Below are positions 8,935-15,516 of a stretch of DNA of 23,581 bases, piece by piece. The stretch's first letter is position 1. Every line of letters starts with the position of its first letter. Under the pieces are notes generated by a model that saw only the letters and a list, made by a program, of their open reading frames with translations, was not told the origin of the DNA and searched no databases. The translations under genes and the position numbers were made by a program. Source of the stretch: CALELM01 sp045617105. GTDB lineage: Bacteria; Bacillota; Negativicutes; Selenomonadales; Selenomonadaceae. The stretch covers positions 1 to 23,581 of the forward strand of contig JAZLHW010000130.1 of assembly GCA_045617105.1 (NCBI GenBank), given 5' to 3'.

Positions 8935-10106
8935 TCTGCATCCTCCTCCTTGATGGAAACCTCCACCTGCATTCCCTCCTGCAGACCGATCTTGCTGGAC
9001 GTAATGACAATATCACCCTCCTGCAAGCCGGAAATTACCTCAGCATATTTGCCGTCCTGCATACCAACAGTCACTGCCCGCTTGGCAAGAGTTCCGTTCT
9101 CGTCCTTGACAAAGACATGCGACTCCGTTGTTGATGTGCTGAAAAGGGCAGCCATCGGCACAGCCAATACCTTCCTTGGCTGGCTTGCTGATACCCGAAG
9201 CAAACCGTAAACCTTCGGCTCAATGAGCCAACTGGAATTATCCACCTGCCATTCCACTGTCCGAATCTCGCAAGGCTCGGACATATCGGGCTGGATAGAT
9301 TTGATCCGAATCGGAAATTCCGCATCCCCTATCTCATCGCCGAGCTTGGAATCCGATACATATACCTGATCCAGCTCCTTCCGGTTGATCTTCAAGGTTC
9401 CCGTTCCCTGCGGATTCAGCTTGCGGGCATCACTGTCCGTCAGGAACAGGCTGAACACCAGTTCCTCCACCTGTCCGATCATCGCTAGCGGCGTCCCTGC
9501 CGTCACATGAGCGCCTGCCCTATGGTAAATTGCCAAGACATCGCCAGAAATGGGAGCGTAAACCTTCTGCCTGCCCTGCTGTACCAGCATAAGCTCCTTT
9601 TCTGCAATTTTCTGATCCAGTGCTGCCTTGACTGCAAGATATTCTGCCTGTACCTCGTCATATTTCTCCATAGACGTCGCATTAAGCCGAACCAGCTCGC
9701 CGTATCTCTTGAAAGAATTTTCTGCCTTTCTCAGCTGCGACTTCGCCTGAAGGATCGCACTGTCTGCCTCTGCCAGCTTCATAGGAAGCTCATCATTGAC
9801 GATCTCGAAAAGCAGCTGCCCCTTTTCTACCGTCTTGTCCCATTCCACGCGGCATTCCTGTATCCTGCCGTCGATCAAGGCAACTGCATCCACCCCGTCA
9901 CTCACCGACAGGGCAATGTTCTGCATAAGAAACTCCTCTTGGATCTCTCTCTCCTGCACCCTTGCCCCCTGCAATGGCAGTCTCTGCTCCTGCATCCTGA
10001 CGGCGATCCGATTCTCGCCGCTCTGATTCATATAGGCACCATAGGACATCAACCCAACGACCATCAATATGATGACCGCAAGTCCCGCCATAAAAAATTT
10101 CTTCAT
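8931..10106 (-). CDS. Periplasmic adaptor (HlyD/RND-type membrane fusion protein)
   Basis: Encodes a 391-residue adaptor, first gene of the export operon. An N-terminal hydrophobic anchor (residues 5-25) precedes a barrel-sandwich half-motif (DGRIQECRVEWDKTVEKGQLLFEI), an alpha-helical hairpin (about 112-175, rich in Ala/Glu/Lys), the second half-motif (VYAPISGDVLAIYHRAGAHV), a beta-barrel and a C-terminal membrane-proximal domain ending GLQEGMQVEVSIK. This is the layout of RND and MacA-like adaptors that dock on a TolC-type channel, so it supports a diderm envelope; no channel gene is in the window. ATG at 10106 has GAGGTGG about 8 bases before it. Having two fusion proteins (this one and 7972-8934) in one NHLM operon is notable. 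Confidence 0.88.
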   Translation of the reverse strand: MKKFFMAGLAVIILMVVGLMSYGAYMNQSGENRIAVRMQEQRLPLQGARVQEREIQEEFLMQNIALSVSDGVDAVALIDGRIQECRVEWDKTVEKGQLLFEIVNDELPMKLAEADSAILQAKSQLRKAENSFKRYGELVRLNATSMEKYDEVQAEYLAVKAALDQKIAEKELMLVQQGRQKVYAPISGDVLAIYHRAGAHVTAGTPLAMIGQVEELVFSLFLTDSDARKLNPQGTGTLKINRKELDQVYVSDSKLGDEIGDAEFPIRIKSIQPDMSEPCEIRTVEWQVDNSSWLIEPKVYGLLRVSASQPRKVLAVPMAALFSTSTTESHVFVKDENGTLAKRAVTVGMQDGKYAEVISGLQEGDIVITSSKIGLQEGMQVEVSIKEEDAE

Positions 10107-10162
10107 TGCTTTGCCACCTCATGCACCTCTGCCTTTTCACCTTTACATTTATCCAATTCGAC

Positions 10163-10198
10163 AAAAAAAAGCATTTTTCCTGCAAAAGCATATTTTTC
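10163..10198. repeat. Imperfect tandem repeat upstream of the export operon
   Basis: Between the aroF terminator and the first exporter gene, AAAAGCATTTTTC (10167-10179) and AAAAGCATATTTTTC (10184-10198) repeat in tandem, embedded in A/T runs. The spot is right for an operator or curved promoter DNA of the operon starting at 10106. I could not pick out a convincing sigma-A promoter in 10107-10250, which leaves room for recognition by an alternative sigma factor. Confidence 0.3.
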
Positions 10199-10252
10199 TG
10201 AACGCAATAATATTTCTTAAAACCTTCTCGCTTATCACATGGATTCTATCAC

Positions 10253-10288
10253 AAAACGAGAAGGCTGTGCCGCCTGCACAGCCTTCTC
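10253..10288 (-). terminator. Rho-independent terminator after aroF
   Basis: Perfect 13-bp arms GAGAAGGCTGTGC and GCACAGCCTTCTC (10258-10270, 10276-10288) enclose a 5-base loop, followed on the minus strand by GTTTTGT. It lies 15 bases past the aroF stop and separates the pheA-aroF transcript from the export operon. Confidence 0.85.
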
Positions 10289-10303
10289 AAAGCCGAACTT
10301 CCA

Positions 10304-11335
10304 TCAGATACTTTGGCTGAAAATATTTTCGTCCTTCATAAACTTGGAAAGTTTAAAGATTCCCTCCATGATTTTTTGATAATTCTCCGGTGTCAAGGAT
10401 TGCGGCCCGTCTGAAAGAGCCTTGGCAGGGTTCGGGTGAACCTCCATCATAAGACCGTCTGCACCAGCCGCAATCGCCGCCAATGCCATAGGCTTTACCA
10501 TACGCCACCTGCCCGTTCCGTGGCTCGGATCTACAATGATTGGCAGATGGGACAGATGCTTGACTGCCGCAACCGCACTCAGATCCAGTGTATTTCTCGT
10601 ATACGTTTCATAGGTACGGATCCCACGCTCGCAAAGAACCACGTTTGGATTTCCCTCGTTGATGATATATTCTGCGGCATTCAGCCATTCATCGATCGTC
10701 GCAGCCAGCCCCCTCTTCAAGAGAACAGGCTTTTTGCACCTGCCGACTTCCTTCAGAAGCCCAAAGTTCTGCATGTTCCGTGCGCCGATCTGAAGCATGT
10801 CAGCATACTGCTCCACTCGCTCAACGGCTTCTACCACAGTAACCTCCGTGACTATCTTAAGACCTGTACGCTCACGAGCCTCTGCCAAGTATTCCAGCCC
10901 CTTCTCCTCAAGTCCCTGAAAAGAATACGGGGAAGTACGCGGCTTGTACGCACCGCCGCGCAGGAATTGCGCCCCTGCCGCCTTTACTATATCCGCCGCC
11001 TCAAAAAGCTGCTCACGGGATTCGACAGCACACGGGCCAGCCATAACGACAGGCGTCCCGCCACCGATTCCCACTCCGTCTACCTCCACCACACTGGAGC
11101 TGGGGTGGAACTCCCTGCTTGCCAGCTTGTAACTCTTGGAGATTGCTACCGTCTTTTCCACGCCGTCCATAGCATCAATAGGAACAGAAGCCAGCTTCGT
11201 CTTGTCGCCGATAACACCGACGATCTTTTGCTGGCTGCCTTCCATGACCTTCGCCGTAAGTCCAGTCCCCTCCACTGCCTGAATGACTTCCTCGATATTC
11301 TGTGCCGTAGCATCTAAATTCATGATGATGACCAT
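10304..11335 (-). CDS. aroF: 3-deoxy-7-phosphoheptulonate synthase
   Basis: Encodes a 343-residue DAHP synthase of the type I-beta (KDO8P-synthase-like) group, which condenses phosphoenolpyruvate and erythrose 4-phosphate in the first step of the shikimate pathway. Residues 1 to about 70 form the ferredoxin-like regulatory domain (MVIIMNLDATAQNIEEVI), followed by the barrel with AGPCAVESREQ, LRGGAYKPRTSPYSF, QIGARNMQNF, LLKRGLAATI, VDPSHGTGR and MEVHPNPAKALSDGPQSL. The ATG at 11335 is chosen for the GGGGAG seven bases upstream; the frame runs on upstream but overlaps pheA. It starts 20 bases after the pheA stop, so the two are one transcript. The N-terminal domain suggests allosteric feedback control, as in related enzymes. 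Confidence 0.96.
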   Translation of the reverse strand: MVIIMNLDATAQNIEEVIQAVEGTGLTAKVMEGSQQKIVGVIGDKTKLASVPIDAMDGVEKTVAISKSYKLASREFHPSSSVVEVDGVGIGGGTPVVMAGPCAVESREQLFEAADIVKAAGAQFLRGGAYKPRTSPYSFQGLEEKGLEYLAEARERTGLKIVTEVTVVEAVERVEQYADMLQIGARNMQNFGLLKEVGRCKKPVLLKRGLAATIDEWLNAAEYIINEGNPNVVLCERGIRTYETYTRNTLDLSAVAAVKHLSHLPIIVDPSHGTGRWRMVKPMALAAIAAGADGLMMEVHPNPAKALSDGPQSLTPENYQKIMEGIFKLSKFMKDENIFSQSI

Positions 11336-11355
11336 ACGATTCTCCCCTTTCCTGC

Positions 11356-12207
11356 TTAGGCTTCCAGCACGGGAAACTCTCCCACGTTCCGAAGCCAAAT
11401 ACACTTCTTCGACACAGCCTCCAAGGAATCCCGCAAGGCTTCCTCGTCCGTGCCGATCTCCAGCTCAAAGAAAAAAATATACACACCAAGCCTCGTCCTT
11501 GCCGGACGTGACTCGATCCTCGTCAGATTTACATGCCGAGATGCAAATTCCTCCAGCACATCACAAAGACTTCCCGCCCTTGCTCCATCTACTTGGCAGA
11601 TAACCAGTGCCTTGTCCCGCTTCTCGGCAGAGAACTTGCCGCCCTTTCTCGCAATCTCAAAAAATCGCGTGCAGTTCCCCATATTGTCCTGTATTTCTGC
11701 GGCAACCGTCGAAAGCCCGTTCAGCTCACCTGCCCTTTCCGAGCAAATGGCTGCCCAACCGCTTTCCCTCGGCTCTGCTCCCACAAGCTCTGCCGCCCGT
11801 GCCGTACTGGACACCTTCACGATCTCCGCCTGCGGACAATGGCTGCGCAGGTAATTTTGGCACTGCGCAATCGGCTGGGGATGCGAAAACACCTTTTTTA
11901 TTTCTTCTGCACTGCACTTTGCCATCAGGTAATTGTGTACTGGCCAAACAAGCTCCCGTACCACTCGCAGCTCATCGCTTCCTGCCAGTACGTCCAACGT
12001 GATATTGATAGAACCCTCCAGCATATTCTCCACCGGCACCAGACAGTGATCCACCCTTCCATCCTTCAACTCCTGCAGCACTTCAAAAATCTCTCCGTAT
12101 TCCACAAGATGATAAGGCTGTTTCAAATGGGCATTCAAGAAAATCGCCGCCGCCTCACTGTGCGTCCCCTTGGGACCTAAAATTCCCAAGCTTGCCTGTG
12201 CTTCCAT
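11356..12207 (-). CDS. pheA: Prephenate dehydratase
   Basis: Encodes a 283-residue monofunctional prephenate dehydratase, which converts prephenate to phenylpyruvate on the way to phenylalanine. The catalytic domain opens with LGILGPKGTHSEAAA and contains PVENMLEGSI and the conserved TRF triplet in GNCTRFFEIAR. The C-terminal ACT domain holds KALVICQV and ESRP, the latter a phenylalanine-binding motif, so feedback inhibition is likely retained. There is no chorismate mutase domain. ATG 12207 is chosen because GGGGA precedes it by 7 bases and the protein starts at the usual place. It lies 92 bases downstream of the symporter gene, with no strong terminator between. Confidence 0.95.
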   Translation of the reverse strand: MEAQASLGILGPKGTHSEAAAIFLNAHLKQPYHLVEYGEIFEVLQELKDGRVDHCLVPVENMLEGSINITLDVLAGSDELRVVRELVWPVHNYLMAKCSAEEIKKVFSHPQPIAQCQNYLRSHCPQAEIVKVSSTARAAELVGAEPRESGWAAICSERAGELNGLSTVAAEIQDNMGNCTRFFEIARKGGKFSAEKRDKALVICQVDGARAGSLCDVLEEFASRHVNLTRIESRPARTRLGVYIFFFELEIGTDEEALRDSLEAVSKKCIWLRNVGEFPVLEA

Positions 12208-12299
12208 ACATCTTCCCCATTTCCTGCTTCGCCGCCTGCAAGAAGAGCCTCCCCCCAAAAAGCAAGACGTGGACTCTTCACCTATTGCATTTCCATTGA

Positions 12300-13529
12300 C
12301 TAGTTTGCTGTTGCCTTTTTTGCTTCCTTCTTATTCTCAAGATGAGAAACGACCACGGCACATGATGCATCGCCGGTAATATTGACAACAGCCCTCCCCA
12401 TATCAAAGATACGATCCACACCTGCTACAAGAGCGATCCCTTCAACTGGAAGCCCAACAGATGTCAATACCATTGCAAACATAACCATACCGGCTCCCGG
12501 TACGCCGGCTGTCCCAATAGATGCCAGTGTTACTGTAAGAATTATCGTAACCATCTGATCCAGTGTAAATGTGATACCATAGCAGGCTGCTATAAACATA
12601 GTGCATACACCATGATAGATAGCTGTACCATCCATATTGATCGTGGCTCCCAGCGGAAGCACAAAGGATGCCACTTCCTCGGAAGCCCCCATTTTCCGGA
12701 CTCCCTTTAAATTGAGCGGAAGAGTACCAACGCTTGATGCACTCGAGAATGCGAAAATCATAGCTGGCATCTGCTCCTTGAAGAACTTCAAAGGACTCAT
12801 GCCGCCAAGCACCTTGACACATACAGAGTATACCACTGCCATGTGACCAATATAGCAAAGATACGCTGCTAAAATAACCATTGCAAGTGAACCGATAACA
12901 GCAGCACCGTTAGCTGCGATTACCGGACACAACATGCAGAATACACCGACAGGGGAAAGCATAAGGATCATTTCCATACACTTCATGCATACAAGATTAA
13001 GCGCATCAACCATCTCTGCAACAGGCCGTGCTTTTTCGCCAACCGAGATAATCGCAAACCCGAAAAGAAGTGCCATTACAATAACCTGAAGCATGGAAGC
13101 GGATAACATAGGTTCTATGAAGTTCGATGGGAATATATCAACGATAACCTCCATAAGCGGAGCTGCCTCAGCAACTTCATAGGAAAGTTCTGCTGTTGAT
13201 AACACGGGAAAGGTTCCCTTAAAGAGATTGCCTCCCATAAGACCTATTACGATGGCAAAGGCAGTCGTGCAAAGATAGTACACCACGGTCTTCGCTCCTA
13301 TTGAGCCTACTTTACGAATATCCTGCATGGAAACGATTCCACTCATGATAGAAAGCAGCACGATTGGAACTATGATGAACTTTATAAGATTCAGAAAAAT
13401 AATTCCGAACGGTTTGATATAATCATCAACAAAACCTGCGTGATCCTGCATCAACAGACCTGCCATGACAGCTATTACCAAAGCTATAAAAATCTGCAAT
13501 GCCAACGGCAGCTTCTTTTTTTTACCCAC
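12300..13529 (-). CDS. Dicarboxylate/amino acid:cation symporter (DAACS family)
   Basis: Encodes a 409-residue inner-membrane carrier of the GltP/DctA/SstT group, which takes up glutamate, aspartate, serine or C4-dicarboxylates with sodium or protons. Family hallmarks: the serine-rich re-entrant loop FSSASSVGTLPLNL, NMDGTAIYHG, AGVPGAGMVM and DRIFDMGRAVVNITGD, where Asp and Asn bind substrate and cation. Exact substrate cannot be read from this. The N-terminus is uncertain: GTG at 13529 gives MGKKKKLPLALQIF, the usual beginning, with GGGGG upstream. An ATG at 13574 would add 15 residues but has no Shine-Dalgarno and overlaps a possible extended -10 (TGCTATTAT, 13573-13581). Confidence 0.9.
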   Translation of the reverse strand: MGKKKKLPLALQIFIALVIAVMAGLLMQDHAGFVDDYIKPFGIIFLNLIKFIIVPIVLLSIMSGIVSMQDIRKVGSIGAKTVVYYLCTTAFAIVIGLMGGNLFKGTFPVLSTAELSYEVAEAAPLMEVIVDIFPSNFIEPMLSASMLQVIVMALLFGFAIISVGEKARPVAEMVDALNLVCMKCMEMILMLSPVGVFCMLCPVIAANGAAVIGSLAMVILAAYLCYIGHMAVVYSVCVKVLGGMSPLKFFKEQMPAMIFAFSSASSVGTLPLNLKGVRKMGASEEVASFVLPLGATINMDGTAIYHGVCTMFIAACYGITFTLDQMVTIILTVTLASIGTAGVPGAGMVMFAMVLTSVGLPVEGIALVAGVDRIFDMGRAVVNITGDASCAVVVSHLENKKEAKKATAN

Positions 13530-13607
13530 CAAACTACAGCCCCCAAAAGTATAACATATTTTCTCTATGTACATAATAGCACAAGAGACAACACGCAAGC
13601 AATCAGC

Positions 13608-13632
13608 CAAGCATCGCTGACAGCGATGCTTG
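13608..13632. repeat. Hairpin in the symporter 5' region
   Basis: CAAGCATCGC and GCGATGCTTG (13608-13617, 13623-13632) form a perfect 10-bp stem with a TGACA loop. Neither side has a T-run, so it is not a standard terminator. It lies about 80-100 bases upstream of the symporter start and outside the likely transcript if the -10 at 13573 is used; it may be an operator-like palindrome. Confidence 0.45.
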
Positions 13633-13696
13633 CGGCACATTGGGCTGAAGCCTGCCGCTATGCGCAGGTCGTTTTTGAAATTTTGAGCGGCAGATC

Positions 13697-13796
13697 ATAT
13701 AACGAAGCTAAAATCTCCCCTTCTTCAACAGCTTGCTGTAAGTGGGGGAAGTCAAATTTTAACAAGCGGTGAGCATATCTCCCGCTTCGTTGAAAC
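13697..13796. repeat. 100-bp dispersed repeat, copy 2
   Basis: This is the better-kept copy of the repeat at 141-240. Its ends are inverted (AACGAAGC at 13701-13708 and GCTTCGTT at 13784-13791), and inside lies ACAGCTTGCTGT, flanked by TCCCC and GGGGA that can extend a stem. On the minus strand the order is: outer stem, unpaired AT-rich part, GC-rich hairpin, outer stem. That resembles the structured right end (guide-RNA region) of IS200/IS605 elements, but no tnpA or tnpB is near. The copy ends 12 bases before the left inverted repeat of the permease/hydrolase unit. Confidence 0.8.
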
Positions 13797-13808
13797 GCAA
13801 ATTGGAGG

Positions 13809-13849
13809 GAAAATGCTTATGGCATTTTCTTGAACAATGGCGTTATAAT
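13809..13849 (+). repeat. Left 41-bp inverted repeat of the permease/hydrolase unit
   Basis: These 41 bases are the exact reverse complement of 17212-17252. They consist of a truncated left arm (GAAAATGC), the loop TTATG and a full 28-base arm ending GGCGTTATAAT at 13849. Compared with the intact palindrome at 17212-17272, the outer part has been lost at 13809, right where the 100-bp repeat region ends. The inner edge reads TATAAT toward the permease, so it may also supply a -10 element. Confidence 0.9.
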
Positions 13850-13930
13850 AATTAAAAAGATGCTCCTTAACTTATTATTGCTAAAGCGGATGAATCACTG
13901 CAGAAACCATGTAAAGGGGGAACAAATTCC

Positions 13931-15358
13931 ATGAACGATAAAAAATATATTTCTATGCCAGCTTTGACACTGATGACATTTACTGCCGTCTGGAGCTTTG
14001 GCAATGTTGTCAACGGATATGCCGCACAAGGCCTTAAAGCTATATTTTCATGGCTGGTCATTTTTGGACTTTATTTTGTTCCTTACGTTCTTATGGTCGG
14101 TGAAATGGGTGCCGCTTTCAAAAACTGCACCGGTGGGGTAAGTTCTTGGGTTCGGCAGCTGTCAGGTGCAAAAATTGCCTTTTTAGCTGGCTGGACGTAT
14201 TGGATCGTTCATGTTCCATACCTCGCACAAAAACCAATGACCGTGTGGATCTCTCTTGGCTGGGCTATTTTTCAGGACGGAGCCATGATCAAATCAATAG
14301 ATCCTGTCTATCTGCAAGCAGCAACTTTAGTATTATTCCTTTTCTGCTGCTGGTTCAGTGCAAAAGGTATTACATTCATCAAATATATCGGAAGCATCGC
14401 CGGTACGTCGATGTTCATCATGTCACTGCTCTTTGTCCTTCTGGCCATTGCTGCACCAGCCATTTCCGATGTGCATACAGAAACTATAGTATTCAGTTGG
14501 GATACATTTATTCCTGCATTAAATTTTGATTATTTGACAACGATCGCCATATTAGTTTTTGCGGTTGGCGGCTGTGAAAAGCTGTCACCTTACGTCAACA
14601 ATATGAAAAACCCATCGCAGGAATTCCCACGGGCAATGATTCTTTTGACTGTTATGATCGCAATAACGGCATTAACCGGCTCGTATGCTTTAGGGCTGAT
14701 GTTTGACACGAACAATGTTCCCAAAGACTTAATGATGAACGGTGCTTTTTACAGCTTTATGAAGCTGGGTGAATATTACAATGTCGGCCCATGGCTGATG
14801 ATAACCTACGCTGTTTGCAACGCACTGGGCTTATTGTCAACGACCTTGCTGTGTATTGATGCCCCGATAAAGATATTCCTTGCCGATGTTGACAAAAGCC
14901 TCCTGCCAAAAGCTCTTACCCGTATCAATGAAAACGGCGTGCCGGTCAACGGTTATAAGCTGACAGCAGTTCTAGTCTCCATTATTGTCATTTATCCTGT
15001 TTTGGGTATCGGTGATGTCAATTCATTGTACAATTCAATGATCCGCCTGAATGCAATCTGTATGCCGCTGCGGTATCTTTGGGTATTTATAGCCTATATG
15101 GCTTTGAAAAAATCAAGCTCCTTCCTAGTTGAACCGAATGCTTATCAACTGACAAGCAATCGATCGCTTGGATTTTTCATCGGTTTCTGGTGCTTTATCT
15201 TTACAGCCTTTGCCTGCATCATGGGCATGTTCCCCAGTGACCTTGCAGCTTATTCCGATGAATGGGTATTCCAACTGTCCCTGAATATCGTCACCCCGAT
15301 CCTGCTTCTCGGTCTTGGTTTCATCGTCTTGGCAATGGCGAAAAAACACAAAGCCTAA
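13931..15358 (+). CDS. APC-family amino acid permease
   Basis: Encodes a 475-residue, about 12-helix inner-membrane transporter of the amino acid-polyamine-organocation superfamily, closest in style to glutamate:GABA-antiporter-like and YjeM-like members. The first helix (MPALTLMTFTAVWSFGN) and the loop GEMGAAFKNCTGGVSSWVRQ are typical of the superfamily, as is FAVGGCEKLSPYVNNMKNP in helix 6 and the following loop. Substrate cannot be read from sequence. It is the only clear plus-strand gene here and converges on the secreted hydrolase at 15517-17016; one possibility is uptake of an amino acid released by that enzyme (inference). AAAGGGGG lies about 10 bases before the ATG. The gene sits inside inverted repeats and looks AT-richer than the chromosomal genes around it. 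Confidence 0.92.
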   Translation: MNDKKYISMPALTLMTFTAVWSFGNVVNGYAAQGLKAIFSWLVIFGLYFVPYVLMVGEMGAAFKNCTGGVSSWVRQLSGAKIAFLAGWTYWIVHVPYLAQKPMTVWISLGWAIFQDGAMIKSIDPVYLQAATLVLFLFCCWFSAKGITFIKYIGSIAGTSMFIMSLLFVLLAIAAPAISDVHTETIVFSWDTFIPALNFDYLTTIAILVFAVGGCEKLSPYVNNMKNPSQEFPRAMILLTVMIAITALTGSYALGLMFDTNNVPKDLMMNGAFYSFMKLGEYYNVGPWLMITYAVCNALGLLSTTLLCIDAPIKIFLADVDKSLLPKALTRINENGVPVNGYKLTAVLVSIIVIYPVLGIGDVNSLYNSMIRLNAICMPLRYLWVFIAYMALKKSSSFLVEPNAYQLTSNRSLGFFIGFWCFIFTAFACIMGMFPSDLAAYSDEWVFQLSLNIVTPILLLGLGFIVLAMAKKHKA

Positions 15359-15431
15359 GAAAAACTTCAACGCCATTGCATATGAGTGACATACTTAAAA
15401 ATTCTCGATAACAACATATATCCTGATAGCA

Positions 15432-15466
15432 AAAGCCCAAACCACCTTTTGAGTGATTTGGGCTTT
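15432..15466. terminator. Bidirectional terminator between the convergent genes
   Basis: AAAGCCCAAACCAC (15432-15445) and GTGATTTGGGCTTT (15453-15466) pair over 14 positions; the single mismatch becomes a G-U on the minus strand. Each side ends in three or four T residues after the GC stem. It lies 74 bases past the permease stop and 51 past the hydrolase stop. Confidence 0.75.
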
Positions 15467-15516
15467 CTGTATCATATCACCAAACTATGCATCTGTCAGG
15501 AACTAAAATATGCGGT

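Larger units (their letters stand above)
13530..13930. other. 400-base gene-free stretch between symporter and permease
   Basis: Divergent intergenic region between the symporter (-) and the APC permease (+). It holds, in order: a possible extended -10 for the symporter (13573-13581), a 10-bp hairpin (13608-13632), the second copy of the 100-bp dispersed repeat (13697-13796), the left 41-bp inverted repeat of the permease/hydrolase unit (13809-13849), and the permease ribosome site AAAGGGGG at 13913-13920. I see no gene in it. Confidence 0.7.

Noticed and set aside
10239..10380. Possible small Cys-containing peptide on the plus strand beside the export operon
   Set aside because: It runs through the aroF terminator hairpin and then antisense through aroF, with no ribosome site, so it is not a credible precursor for the exporter.
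13530..13574. Upstream ATG (13574) as symporter start
   Set aside because: It has no Shine-Dalgarno and overlaps a likely extended -10; the GTG at 13529 gives the usual family N-terminus.
13697..13796. CRISPR repeat or array
   Set aside because: Only two copies about 13.5 kb apart, 100 bases long, with no regular spacers and no cas genes.
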